Assembly (NCBI RefSeq): GCF_039521325.1
Contig: NZ_BAAACD010000002.1
DNA from: Clostridium_X cadaveris
GTDB lineage: Bacteria; Bacillota; Clostridia; Clostridiales; Clostridiaceae
DNA length: 64,000 nucleotides
Strand: one strand, 5' to 3'
Shown: one piece after another, positions 9,266 to 18,216 of the stretch
Position numbering within the stretch: position 1 is the first letter of the stretch
Layout of the letters: each line of letters starts with the position of its first letter
Program-made: the position numbers and the translations under genes
Notes under the pieces: model-generated
The model's input: only the letters and a program-made list of their open reading frames with translations
Database searches by the model: none
What the model was told of the DNA's origin: nothing

Positions 9266-9413
9266 TAGTGTTTATAAAATTTAGAGATAAAATAAGCATT
9301 TATTGAAAATTTGACACTACAAGATAGAATTAGACAGTGTTGGACAATTAAACACTATTTTATGTTGAAAAATGCATAGTGTTTAAAATAAAATAAAATT
9401 GATAGGTAGTGTT
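9266..9413. promoter_or_regulatory. Cluster of six TAGTGTT-type boxes upstream of the PTS operon
   Basis: The 490-nt gene-free stretch 9012-9501 holds the terminator above and six copies of a 7-mer. Forward TAGTGTT lies at 9266, 9377 and 9407; forward CAGTGTT at 9335; inverted forms at 9313 (GACACTA) and 9351 (AACACTA). The pair 9335/9351 forms an inverted repeat with 9 nt between arms. Several copies are followed by TTAAA or TTGAAA. They probably bind the regulator encoded next or a second repressor. A weak sigma-A-like pair TTGAAA (9303) and TAGAAT (9325), 16 nt apart, lies inside the cluster. No -24/-12 sigma-54 promoter was seen. Confidence 0.5.
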
Positions 9414-9501
9414 GAAAATTTATAGAACTAAAGACTCAGAATAAAAGCAAATTTATAATGATATCGTAGAAGAAAACGATATTGGAAAGAGGGGTGGTTA
9501 T

Positions 9502-12255
9502 ATGAGTTATACAGCTTCTAAAATTCAGATAATCCAATATCTTCGTAAGCTAAGCCGTAACTTTAATATGGAACAAATGTCTGGATTCACTACTATCAAC
9601 ATAAGTAAGGCATTAAATATATCTAGATCTTTAACATCACAATATTTAAATGATCTTGTAAAAGAGAATGAAGTGATAAAGATTAGTTCAAGACCAGTTT
9701 ATTACATAGACAAAAATGAGATTGAAAAAAAATATCAGATAGAAATGAAAATGTCTGAATATTTAAGCTTGGCTGAATTGAGAGAGGAATTAAATCAAAA
9801 CAGTCCTAATTTAAAGGATTTTCAAAAAGCCATAGGATGTGATGGAAGTTTAAATTACTGTATTTCACAAATGAAATCCGCGCTTCTATATCCACAGGGA
9901 GGTCTTCCAATTATTTTATATGGGGAAAAAGGAAGTGGAAAATCTTATTTAGTAAAACTTATTCATGAATTTTGCATGAATCAAATACCTACACATAAAC
10001 AATCTTCATTAGTAAAAAAACGTATCTTCAAAGGAGAAGATGCACAGAAACAAATGGAAGAAATTTTTGGAAAGTATGATGAAAAAGAAAAGGTTATGCA
10101 GAAGGGATTGATAGATGAAGCAGAGGGAGGAATATTATGTATTCAAGATGCTTCTAATTTAACTGAGAAATGCCAAGAAAAATTGTCGGAATATATAAGT
10201 AGTTCTAAATTTACAAGATTTGGTGATGACAAAGTCCTTGTAGAAGGAAATACAAGAATAATTTTAAGTACTACAAAGAACCCATACGACTCTTTGTCAC
10301 AAAGTTTAGTGTTGAATATTCCTATAATATGCAACATTCCTTCTTTAAGAGATAGAAATGATGATGAACGTTTGGAGTTCATTATAAAATTTTTTAAAGA
10401 AGAGCAAAACAGATTGGATCGCTCAATATATATATCAGAAAAATTAATTCAATTTTTGATGGAATACCATTTTGAAAATAACATAAATGAATTAAACAAA
10501 TGCGTAAAATCTATATGTGCAAATGCATTCTCAGAATGTACTTCTTCTACTTTTGTAAATGTCTACTTGTATCATTTGCCTATTAATATGATGAATCAGA
10601 TTACAGTAGATAAGGTATCTAAGGATGAGGACAATATAATACGCATAGATAGCATTGAAAAGGAATCGAAAAACAATAGAATCCTTATAATGTGGGATCA
10701 AATGTTAAATGCTTATAATGAGTATGTATTAGAAATGCAGCCATTTTCTAAGTTTTTAGAACATGGTCATAAAGCACTTAGATACTATTACGATATTTTA
10801 ATATTTAAGGAAACTTATTATGATGCCAGATTAAAAGCAATGGAAAAGATTGTTTTAGAGGTCTTAAATGCTGTGAAATCAGCCAAAAGCATAAACTTGC
10901 CTTTAAACTGCGCTTATGTTTTGACTAGAATGATAATTTCTTATCAAAAAAATAACTCAGTGCTTAAGCAATGGGAACAGGATAATCGTAAGGAAATAAG
11001 AGAATGCTTAACAAGAATGTGTGAAAATATGCCTAATGAGTATATTCTTACTGATATGATTGTCAAGCAAATACAATCAAATATAAATATAAGACTGAAT
11101 GAAATGAACATTATATTTCTTATGATAAATATCAATTTTTATAACAAAGATTTAAGGTCGCAAGATACTATAGGCATAATTTTAAGTCATGGATATTCTA
11201 CAGCTAGTTCAATAGCTGATGCGGCGAATTCTTTATTATCATCATATATATTTGAAGCAATTGATATGCCTTTAAATACATCTGTTGAAAAAATTAGTGA
11301 TAAGTTAAATAAGTTTATAGAAGAAAATACTCATTTAAAAAATATTATTTTACTTGTTGATATGGGATCTCTAGAAGGAATTGGGGAAGTTATTGCAGAT
11401 AGTGTAAATGTAGGTGTGATAAATAATATATCAACTTCATTAGCATTAAACATAGGGATAAAAATTCAGCAGCATTGTGAATTAGAGGAAATACTAAAAA
11501 TAGCATGTGAAGAAAATCAATGTAGATATAAAGTATTATCTGTAGCTGTAAAAGAAAAGGCTATCGTATTCACAAATGATGCAGGACTTATGGTATCTGA
11601 AAAGTTATGTCGCTTATTTAAAGATAGTTTGCCAAGAAAGATAGATTTGAAAATGATTGAATATGACTATGATGAATTAGTTAAAAACAAAACAGAGGAT
11701 ATTCTATTCAAAAAATACGATGTAGTTTTAATGATTAAACCATATTCCTTAAAATTAAAAAAGGTAAAGAGCGTTACTTTGGAAGAGATTATTAATTTTA
11801 AAGACATAGACAAAGTAAATAATGCTTTAAGACCTTACTTAAGTACAGAGGAAATAGAATGTTTTGATCAAGAACTATTGAAAAATTTCTCAATGCAGTC
11901 AGTTATGGAAAATTTGACCATACTTAACGCACCTAAATTGTTGGATTATGTAAGTGATTCTATATACTCACTTCAACATACAATTGGGAAGAAGTTTCAA
12001 AGCAAAACAATTGTAGGGATTTACATTCATATTTGTTTTCTTGTAGAGAGACTTGTAACTAAAACAGCATTATATAAATACGAAGGATTAGAGGACTTTA
12101 TACAGACTCATCAGGATTTCATAGATAAGGTTAACAATAGTTTCGAAGCGATGCTTTCTCACTATAATGTGGAAATGCCTATTAGTGAAATTGCTTATTT
12201 ATATGAGTACATTGAAAATGATGAGTTAAAAGGTGGTGGAGAAGATGAATTTTAA
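9502..12255 (+). CDS. LevR-like PTS-controlled regulator with degenerate AAA+ domain
   Basis: 917 residues with the LevR layout: N-terminal winged helix (~1-75), AAA+ domain (~110-370), PRD 1 (~400-500), EIIA-Man-like domain (~550-680, phospho-His motif SHGYSTA), an EIIB-like segment and a C-terminal PRD (~800-905, IHICFLVERL). LevR proteins activate sigma-54 promoters of mannose-family PTS operons and are tuned by PTS phosphorylation. Here Walker A is kept (GEKGSGKSY). The GAFTGA loop is replaced by EKEKVM, Walker B reads ILCIQDAS instead of ILFxDE, and the arginine before the IPSL segment is lost. It probably works without sigma-54. GAGGGGTGG precedes the ATG. It is the first gene of the operon and overlaps the next by 11 nt. 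Confidence 0.82.
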   Translation: MSYTASKIQIIQYLRKLSRNFNMEQMSGFTTINISKALNISRSLTSQYLNDLVKENEVIKISSRPVYYIDKNEIEKKYQIEMKMSEYLSLAELREELNQNSPNLKDFQKAIGCDGSLNYCISQMKSALLYPQGGLPIILYGEKGSGKSYLVKLIHEFCMNQIPTHKQSSLVKKRIFKGEDAQKQMEEIFGKYDEKEKVMQKGLIDEAEGGILCIQDASNLTEKCQEKLSEYISSSKFTRFGDDKVLVEGNTRIILSTTKNPYDSLSQSLVLNIPIICNIPSLRDRNDDERLEFIIKFFKEEQNRLDRSIYISEKLIQFLMEYHFENNINELNKCVKSICANAFSECTSSTFVNVYLYHLPINMMNQITVDKVSKDEDNIIRIDSIEKESKNNRILIMWDQMLNAYNEYVLEMQPFSKFLEHGHKALRYYYDILIFKETYYDARLKAMEKIVLEVLNAVKSAKSINLPLNCAYVLTRMIISYQKNNSVLKQWEQDNRKEIRECLTRMCENMPNEYILTDMIVKQIQSNINIRLNEMNIIFLMININFYNKDLRSQDTIGIILSHGYSTASSIADAANSLLSSYIFEAIDMPLNTSVEKISDKLNKFIEENTHLKNIILLVDMGSLEGIGEVIADSVNVGVINNISTSLALNIGIKIQQHCELEEILKIACEENQCRYKVLSVAVKEKAIVFTNDAGLMVSEKLCRLFKDSLPRKIDLKMIEYDYDELVKNKTEDILFKKYDVVLMIKPYSLKLKKVKSVTLEEIINFKDIDKVNNALRPYLSTEEIECFDQELLKNFSMQSVMENLTILNAPKLLDYVSDSIYSLQHTIGKKFQSKTIVGIYIHICFLVERLVTKTALYKYEGLEDFIQTHQDFIDKVNNSFEAMLSHYNVEMPISEIAYLYEYIENDELKGGGEDEF

Positions 12256-13102
12256 ATCTAGGTTATGTGCAATGAATTGTCATTACCGTTTTTATGAATT
12301 GGAAGAGTTTTTTAGACATGCCCATATAAATGGCATAAAGTATGTAGAACTATGGACAGGCCCTATGCATTTTTTTGTTGATTACAACCAACATGATGAT
12401 GTAGAAATTCTTAAACTATTATCAGAAAAGTACAAAATTAAAATTATCGGATTATGTCCTGAGCAAACCAATCCAAAGCCTAACAATATAGCAGTGAAAT
12501 CTGTAATAGGAAAACAAAATGTCTATAAATATTATAAACAGATAATAGATATAGCGGACAAGATAGGGTGTAAACAAGTTTTAGTAACAAGTGGATGGGC
12601 ATATTACAATGAACCTATAGAAGATGCATGGAATAGGTCTGTAAGTATGATGAAAAGGATTGCGGAATACTCGAAAAAGAAAGACATCATGCTTGTATTA
12701 GAAGCTTTACAAATAGATGAGTCTTTACTTGTAAATAGTGTAAATGATATTAAGAGATATAGAGAAGATGTTAACAGCGGCAATTTGAAGGTGTGCATTG
12801 ATTTTGGAGCTATGTCAAGAGCACAAAATACTATTGAAGAATATTTTGAAACTTTTGGAGATGATGTTAGACATATTCATTTTGTTGATGGAAAACCTAC
12901 AGGACATTTAGCGTGGTCTGATGGGGATAGAGATTTAGAGAAAGATTTAAATGATCTTCAAAGATATAATTATAACGGATTTTTATCATTAGAGACTGCA
13001 ACACAAAGATACTATGAGAAACCGTGGATTGCTGAAGAAAAAACTATTAGTACATTTGAGAAACTGGAGGGAGAAAAAGATGAGACATTATATATTAGCT
13101 AG
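12245..13102 (+). CDS. Sugar phosphate isomerase/epimerase-like TIM barrel (FrlC-like candidate)
   Basis: 285 residues of the xylose-isomerase-like/AP-endonuclease-2 fold. Metal-site residues appear in the expected order: Glu in VLEALQ, Asp in CIDFGAM, His in HIHFVDG and Glu in FLSLETA. In frl operons this family includes FrlC, which interconverts psicoselysine and fructoselysine; others are tagatose or hydroxypyruvate epimerases. Its place between the PTS regulator and PTS subunits, with a deglycase at the operon end, makes a 3-epimerase acting on the imported sugar derivative the best guess. Start: ATG at 12245 after GGTGGAG, overlapping the regulator's end by 11 nt. GTG codons upstream fall in the binding site. 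The 3' end overlaps the IIA gene by 23 nt. Confidence 0.75.
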   Translation: MNFKSRLCAMNCHYRFYELEEFFRHAHINGIKYVELWTGPMHFFVDYNQHDDVEILKLLSEKYKIKIIGLCPEQTNPKPNNIAVKSVIGKQNVYKYYKQIIDIADKIGCKQVLVTSGWAYYNEPIEDAWNRSVSMMKRIAEYSKKKDIMLVLEALQIDESLLVNSVNDIKRYREDVNSGNLKVCIDFGAMSRAQNTIEEYFETFGDDVRHIHFVDGKPTGHLAWSDGDRDLEKDLNDLQRYNYNGFLSLETATQRYYEKPWIAEEKTISTFEKLEGEKDETLYIS

Positions 13103-13493
13103 TCATGGAACATTCTCTCAGGGGCTTTATGAAGCTATAAAGATTATTATGGGAGAGCAAGAAAACGTACATATTATCACAGCCTATGTTGAAGATGGTT
13201 TTGACTTGAAGCAGCAGATTCAAAAGACCATTGATAGTATTCCAGAAGATGATGAAATTATTACATGTACTGATATATTTGGTGGAAGCGTTAACAATGA
13301 AATGATGAAATATATTCGAAGAGAAAACTTCTATTTGCTAACAGGTATAAATCTTCCAATATTAATTAATATATTTTTATCAAAAGATGAAAATTTTGAT
13401 GTTTTGATGGAACAAATATTTTCAGAGGAATTACAAGGTATAGTGTATTGCAATAGAAAAAAAGATAAATCAGTTGAAGAAGAGGATTTTTAA
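13080..13493 (+). CDS. PTS mannose-family subunit IIA
   Basis: 137 residues. The N-terminal motif LASHGTFSQGLYEA carries the phosphorylated His at residue 9, as in EIIA-Man domains. TCTDIFGGSVNNE matches the conserved D-x-x-GGS strand of the fold. It takes phosphate from HPr and passes it to IIB in the cytoplasm. Start: ATG at 13080, 9 nt after GGAGG; the frame is open for 22 codons upstream, but that part lies inside the previous gene and lacks a binding site. The 23-nt overlap with the epimerase gene and the 17-nt gap to IIB indicate one transcript with coupled translation. Confidence 0.92.
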   Translation: MRHYILASHGTFSQGLYEAIKIIMGEQENVHIITAYVEDGFDLKQQIQKTIDSIPEDDEIITCTDIFGGSVNNEMMKYIRRENFYLLTGINLPILINIFLSKDENFDVLMEQIFSEELQGIVYCNRKKDKSVEEEDF

Positions 13494-13510
13494 AGAAAGG
13501 AGGAATTAAA

Positions 13511-13981
13511 ATGATTAAATTATGTCGTGTTGATCATCGTCTTTTACATGGACAAGTTGCATTCTCATGGACAAATGCAGTTAGTGCAGATTGTATTTTA
13601 GTTGCTAGTGATCATGTTGTGAATGATGAAATGTGGAAAACTACATTAAAGTTAGGTAAACCTGCAGGGGTAAAGCTAGTAATCAAAAATATTGAGGATT
13701 CTATAAAGGCAATTAATAGTGGAGTTACAGACAAGTACAAATTATTAATTGTTGTACAGAACATTAAAGATGCAAATCGTTTAAGTAAAGAATGTTCAGC
13801 TATAAAAAGCATTAATCTTGGTGGAACAAAAAAACAAGATGGTTATAGACAAATTAGCAAAGCTATTTTCATTGGGGATGAAGATGAGAAAGATATCAAA
13901 GATATGTTAAGTCGTGGATTACAAGTTGAGATTCGTCAATTAGCTGCTGAAAATAGTGTACCTGTACAAAATGTTTTATAA
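13511..13981 (+). CDS. PTS mannose/fructose/sorbose-family subunit IIB
   Basis: 156 residues. The signature RVDHRLLHGQV at residues 6-16 holds the phospho-His (residue 13), matching the His of the RLIHGQV motif in E. coli ManX IIB. The remaining α/β fold ends with an R-x-L-x-x-E-like segment (VEIRQLAAENSVPV). IIB transfers phosphate from IIA to the sugar as it passes through IIC/IID. AAAGGAGGAA precedes the ATG. The gene is second of the four PTS genes, in the order IIA-IIB-IIC-IID usual for levDEFG-type systems. Confidence 0.93.
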   Translation: MIKLCRVDHRLLHGQVAFSWTNAVSADCILVASDHVVNDEMWKTTLKLGKPAGVKLVIKNIEDSIKAINSGVTDKYKLLIVVQNIKDANRLSKECSAIKSINLGGTKKQDGYRQISKAIFIGDEDEKDIKDMLSRGLQVEIRQLAAENSVPVQNVL

Positions 13982-13999
13982 GAAAAGGGGGATAAGGAT

Positions 14000-14782
14000 A
14001 TGTTAGAAGCAATTTTAATTGGACTGGTTGCTGCCCTAGGTGTATTTGGAGATCAGTTAGGTTCTCTCTACATCAACCGTCCTATCATTTTGGGACCTCT
14101 TGTTGGTCTTATACTTGGAAATGTAGAACAAGGACTTATTATTGGGGCAAGTCTTGAATTATTCTTTATGGGTGCAGTAAGTGTTGGAGCTTATATACCT
14201 CCAGATACAATTGTAGGTGGAGTATTGGCAACTGCATTTGCTATTTCAATGGGGAATGGAATTGAAACTGCAGTAACGTTAGCAATGCCAATTGCTTTGT
14301 TATCACAGGCAATGGGTAATTTCTTTAATGTATTTAACTCCATTATACTTAGATTTACGGATAAATATGGAGAAAAGGGCAATTATCGAGGGGTCGTTGC
14401 TACTCACTGGCTTATTGGTATGCTTACAATCGTTCGTCGTTTCCTTCTAGTATTCTTTGCATTTTACTTAGGATCAGAAGTTGTAGGAAATATGATTAAT
14501 GCGATTCCAGAGTTTGTAACTAGTGGTATGGCTGCTGCTGCTGGATTATTACCTGCATTAGGATTTGCTATGTTAATGCGTATGACAGTAAATAAACAAA
14601 ATGTACCATACTACTTTTTAGGATTTGCATTAGCTTCTTATATGAAAGTGCCTATATTAGGAGTTGCTATTCTTGGAGTTATCTTAATTCTTGTTAAATT
14701 TAACTTCTTAGAGCCAAAAGCTGCAGCGGTAACTGTAGGAGGGGAAGTTATAGAGGAGGTAATGGAAGATGAAGACTTCTAA
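14000..14782 (+). CDS. PTS mannose-family membrane subunit IIC
   Basis: 260 residues, highly hydrophobic, with about eight helical segments. The family motif LEAILIGLVAALGVFGDQ opens the protein. The loop GASLELFFMGAVSVGAYIPPD is the conserved substrate-region signature of EIIC-Man. IIC forms the translocation path with IID. AAGGGGGATAAGG lies before the ATG. The last 14 nt overlap the start of IID, so the two membrane subunits are translationally coupled. Substrate specificity cannot be read directly; the operon's deglycase and epimerase suggest a fructosamine. Confidence 0.92.
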   Translation: MLEAILIGLVAALGVFGDQLGSLYINRPIILGPLVGLILGNVEQGLIIGASLELFFMGAVSVGAYIPPDTIVGGVLATAFAISMGNGIETAVTLAMPIALLSQAMGNFFNVFNSIILRFTDKYGEKGNYRGVVATHWLIGMLTIVRRFLLVFFAFYLGSEVVGNMINAIPEFVTSGMAAAAGLLPALGFAMLMRMTVNKQNVPYYFLGFALASYMKVPILGVAILGVILILVKFNFLEPKAAAVTVGGEVIEEVMEDEDF

Positions 14783-15596
14783 TTCAAAAATAACAAAAAA
14801 AGATATAACAAATATGGCTTTTAACCAAGGATCCTTAGGAATGGAGTTTTCTTGGAACTATGAAAGACAAATGCATATTTCATTTGCTATGATGATTAAT
14901 AAAATTTTAAAAAAAGTATATAAGAATGATGAAGAAGGTTATAAAGAAGCTTTAGTTAGACATTTAGAATTCTTTAATATAACTCCTCAATTTGCTCCTT
15001 TTGTAGGCGGAATAGTAGCTTCAATGGAAGAAATGAAGGCTCGTGGAGAGGTAGATGGGGAAGCAATATCTAGCATAAAAACAGCACTTATGGGACCGTT
15101 AAGCGGGATCGGTGATTCTATTTTTGTTGGATGTCTACGTGTAATAGCTGTAGGAATTGGTATTTCTTTAGCTCAAACTGGAAACATATTAGGACCTATC
15201 TTATATTTCCTTTTATATAATATCCCTGCATTTATAGTAAGATATTTTGGAGCACATCTTGGATATGATATAGGATTTAATTACTTACAGAAGATGCAGC
15301 AGAATGGTATGATGAACAAGCTTTTAGCTGCTGCTAGTATACTAGGAGTTATGGTAATTGGGTGTATGTCTAAAGACATGGTATGGACTACGATAAATAT
15401 TCAGCTTGGTGCAGTAGGAGAAGAAATCACCACTTTACAATCTGTATTAGATGGTATTATGCCTGGTATGATTGGATTAGGTGGAACGTGGTTGTATTAT
15501 TGGTTATTAAAAAAGAAGGTAAATCCAATAATGCTTATAGTTGGAACAATGATTGTAGGAATCATTGGAGCATACTTCGGTGTATTAGCTGGCTAA
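14769..15596 (+). CDS. PTS mannose-family membrane subunit IID
   Basis: 275 residues. The N-terminal half is mostly cytoplasmic and carries the IID hallmarks NQGSLGMEFSWNYERQ, FFNITPQFAPFV and SSIKTALMGPLSGIGDS. The C-terminal part has several membrane helices (for example ILGPILYFLLYNIPAF and the last ~25 residues). IID completes the mannose-family permease with IIC. The start ATG at 14769 lies in the coding end of IIC after GAGGAGG. A 28-nt gap leads to the deglycase gene. Length is normal for the family. Confidence 0.93.
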   Translation: MKTSNSKITKKDITNMAFNQGSLGMEFSWNYERQMHISFAMMINKILKKVYKNDEEGYKEALVRHLEFFNITPQFAPFVGGIVASMEEMKARGEVDGEAISSIKTALMGPLSGIGDSIFVGCLRVIAVGIGISLAQTGNILGPILYFLLYNIPAFIVRYFGAHLGYDIGFNYLQKMQQNGMMNKLLAAASILGVMVIGCMSKDMVWTTINIQLGAVGEEITTLQSVLDGIMPGMIGLGGTWLYYWLLKKKVNPIMLIVGTMIVGIIGAYFGVLAG

Positions 15597-15624
15597 ATAT
15601 AAAAAATAAGGGAGGAAAAAACAA

Positions 15625-16620
15625 ATGTTAAAGTTTAATGAAAAAGCAAGTATTGAGAGTGTAAATGGAGCGCTAGCTTTAAGAGGAGAAATAAATAAGG
15701 TTGTAGATGAAATATGTAAAGAAGGATATACTAACATTTGCTGGTTAGGTATTGGAGGAACATGGGCAAGCAGTATGCAAGCAACAGTTCATATGAAAGA
15801 ATTATCTAAAATAGAAACTTGGGCTGAAAATGCGTCAGAGTATTTAACAACAGGCAACAAAAGAATAGGAAAAGGAACAGTTGTTGTTACTTCTTCTGTA
15901 ACAGGAAGTACTATCGAAGTTGTAAAAGCTGTAAAAAAGATGCAAGAAGAGGGAGCTAAAGTTATAGGGTTTATTGATATAGATACAACAGAACTTGCAA
16001 AAATGGTAGACTATGAAATAGCATATAAAGCTAATGAGCAGTTAAAGTTCTTTATGGTAGCAGATAGATTCTTATACAATAATGGAGAATTTGATGACTA
16101 TGAGGATATGTATAAAGAATTTGATGAGCATCTTGCACAAGCTTTAGTAGATGTAGAGAAAGAAACTGATTCATTTGGAGAAGCATTTGCAAAGAAACAT
16201 TGGAATGATGAGATACATTACTTTGTGGGTGCAGGAAATCAATGGGGAGCAACTTACTCTTATGCAATGTGTTACTGGGAAGAGCAGCTTTGGATTAAAA
16301 CCAAATCTATTACATCAGGTGAGTTTTTCCATGGTATGTTTGAGATTATAACAAAAGAAGTGCCTGTTACAGTATTTGTTGGAGAAGATTCACAACGTTC
16401 TCTGTCTGAAAGAGTAGTAAATTTCCTTCCTAGAATCTGTGAAAACTATACAATAATTGATACAAAAGATTTTGAATTAAAAGGAATTAGTGAAAAATAT
16501 AGAGGACATATATCTCACTTAGTTATGCATGCAGTAACTAATAGAATTGATGCACATATGGAAGTAGAAACACGCCATCCTATGGATATACGTCGTTACT
16601 ACAGAAAATTAGATTATTAA
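15625..16620 (+). CDS. SIS-domain ketoamine-6-phosphate deglycase (FrlB/GfrF-like)
   Basis: 331 residues with two SIS domains. The first has the phosphosugar-binding glycine loop LGIGGTWASS and the serine-rich stretch TSSVTGSTIE. The second carries SGEFFHGMFEI, close to the EFFHG catalytic motif of fructoselysine-6-phosphate deglycase (FrlB) and related enzymes. These cleave a phosphorylated Amadori compound to glucose-6-phosphate and a free amine or amino acid. GlmS-type isomerases and AgaS share the fold, so the substrate is inferred from motif and operon context (mannose-family PTS plus epimerase). GGGAGG is 7-8 nt before the ATG. It is the last gene of the operon. Confidence 0.78.
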   Translation: MLKFNEKASIESVNGALALRGEINKVVDEICKEGYTNICWLGIGGTWASSMQATVHMKELSKIETWAENASEYLTTGNKRIGKGTVVVTSSVTGSTIEVVKAVKKMQEEGAKVIGFIDIDTTELAKMVDYEIAYKANEQLKFFMVADRFLYNNGEFDDYEDMYKEFDEHLAQALVDVEKETDSFGEAFAKKHWNDEIHYFVGAGNQWGATYSYAMCYWEEQLWIKTKSITSGEFFHGMFEIITKEVPVTVFVGEDSQRSLSERVVNFLPRICENYTIIDTKDFELKGISEKYRGHISHLVMHAVTNRIDAHMEVETRHPMDIRRYYRKLDY

Positions 16621-16645
16621 TAATATAAAGAATTAAATTTTTAAG

Positions 16646-16708
16646 CTGCATATATATTAAATCATATTTGATAATAATCAGGTATTGATAGTATTATGCA
16701 GTTTTTTT
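16646..16708 (+). terminator. Probable terminator of the PTS operon
   Basis: A CTGCATA (16646-16652) and TATGCAG (16695-16701) stem with a long A/T-rich loop, followed by T7. The short stem makes this a weaker candidate. The 244 nt between the operon and the next gene hold nothing else recognised. Confidence 0.5.
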
Positions 16709-16864
16709 ATATTACTATTATGAGTTTAAATTAAAAAGTTTGTTCATATAAAAATTTATTAAAACTTCTGAAATTAACATATTGAAAAATTGTTAAAATA
16801 AACCTTCACAATATAAATTGCCGCTTCATATTATAAAATGTATCAATAATTGGAGTGAGCTATA

Positions 16865-17932
16865 TTGCAATATGCATTAATATTAGCAGGAGGAAAGGGA
16901 ACGCGACTTTATCCATTATCTAGATCATCAAATCCCAAACAATTTCTGAAAGTAGTGAACAATAAGAGCTTTCTCCGTAACACCGTAGATAGAATAAAAC
17001 CAATAATACCTAAAGAAAATATCTATGTTGTTACTAATGAGGAGTATATTGAAAAAATAAAAGAGGAACTTCCAGAAATTGATTCAGAGAATATATTTGT
17101 AGAACCCCAAAATAAAGAGACGGCAACATGTATAGGATTATCTGCAATAAAACTTTTGAAAAAGGACAAAGATGCAGTGATGGTTGTACTTCCTTCAGAC
17201 CATTACATTGAAGGTGAAAAGGAGTTTTTAGACACATTGACACAAGGCCTTGAAATAGCAGAGAGGAGGAGGGGACTTATAACGATAGGGGTAAGTCCTA
17301 CAAGACCTGAAACTGGATACGGATATATTCAAATGGGAGAAAGGGTAGCTGGATCTATAGCTACTTTTAAAATAGAAAGGTTTACAGAAAAACCTAATAT
17401 AGAAGTTGCTAAGGACTTTCTATTAGAAGGGAATTACTTGTGGAATTCAGGAATGTTTGTTTGGAGGGCTGATGTATTTTTAAGAGAAATGGAAAAATAT
17501 CTTCCAAAGATGTATAAGCATCTTATGGTGGTGTATCAAAACCTAGGGGAAGAAAATGAGATGGAGATCATAAGAACTCAATATAATTTGATTGATGGAA
17601 TTTCTGTTGACTTTGGAATTATGCAAAGAACAAGAAAAGCATATGTAATAAAAGCTGAATTTATATGGGATGATATAGGAAGTTTTGCTGCATTATCTAG
17701 ATTCTTAGATGAAAGGGAAGGAAACCATATATCAGATAATGTATATCTAAACCAAAGTGAAAACTGCTCAATTTTCAGTGATAAGAAACTGATTATAGGA
17801 TTTGGTATAAAAGATTTAGTCGTAGTTGACGCAGGTGATGTAATATTGATAATGGAAAAAGGCAAAGACCAAGAAGTTAAACATCTTTTCAATGAAATGC
17901 AAAATAATAAAGAGTATTATAGATATTTATAA
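16865..17932 (+). CDS. manC: Mannose-1-phosphate guanylyltransferase
   Basis: 355 residues, the short form that lacks the C-terminal isomerase domain. The nucleotidyltransferase signature LAGGKGTRLYPLSR is followed by NPKQFL. EPQNKETATCIGLSA and VLPSDHYI (metal-site Asp) come next, then RFTEKPN and WNSGMFVW, all typical of GDP-mannose pyrophosphorylases. The enzyme makes GDP-mannose from mannose-1-phosphate and GTP for cell-surface glycans. Start: TTG at 16865, about 9 nt after GGAG; the glycine loop begins at residue 8, so no upstream start is needed. It is monocistronic with its own terminator and no capsule genes nearby. The TTG start suggests low translation. Confidence 0.9.
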   Translation: MQYALILAGGKGTRLYPLSRSSNPKQFLKVVNNKSFLRNTVDRIKPIIPKENIYVVTNEEYIEKIKEELPEIDSENIFVEPQNKETATCIGLSAIKLLKKDKDAVMVVLPSDHYIEGEKEFLDTLTQGLEIAERRRGLITIGVSPTRPETGYGYIQMGERVAGSIATFKIERFTEKPNIEVAKDFLLEGNYLWNSGMFVWRADVFLREMEKYLPKMYKHLMVVYQNLGEENEMEIIRTQYNLIDGISVDFGIMQRTRKAYVIKAEFIWDDIGSFAALSRFLDEREGNHISDNVYLNQSENCSIFSDKKLIIGFGIKDLVVVDAGDVILIMEKGKDQEVKHLFNEMQNNKEYYRYL

Positions 17933-17998
17933 ATTGAAGTCTTAGCTTTAGATGGAGTTTAACTCTATCAGATAAATATATCTATATAGATATATTTA

Positions 17999-18043
17999 AA
18001 AGAACAAGTCTTAAATAATAATTTGAGGCTTGTTCTTTTTTTG
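17999..18043 (+). terminator. Terminator after manC
   Basis: Inverted repeat with arms AAGAACAAG... and ...CTTGTTCTT (about 17999-18010 with 18024-18038), then T7. Confidence 0.8.
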
Positions 18044-18078
18044 TTCAAAGATATTTTATAAAAAATACATACTATTTG

Positions 18079-18107
18079 TTGACAATTATTATTTATTATG
18101 ATATTAT
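18079..18107 (+). promoter_or_regulatory. Promoter of reverse rubrerythrin copy 1, possible PerR site
   Basis: TTGACA (18079-18084), a 17-nt spacer and TATTAT (18102-18107). The spacer is an A/T alternation (ATTATTATTTATTATGA) that resembles PerR-type operators, but no exact consensus is met. Nearly the same block precedes the other two copies. Confidence 0.75.
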
Positions 18108-18216
18108 AAATACATAGATAACAAGAGAAAAAATAAATCAAAGCACAAAAGAAAAAGTAATTAGAAATGTTAATATACAAATATAAAAAATGTTTTTTTC
18201 AAGGAGGAAATATATT

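Noticed and set aside
9180..9501. Search for a sigma-54 promoter before the LevR-like gene
   Set aside because: No GG-N10-GC element with proper spacing was seen; the regulator also lacks sigma-54 contact motifs.
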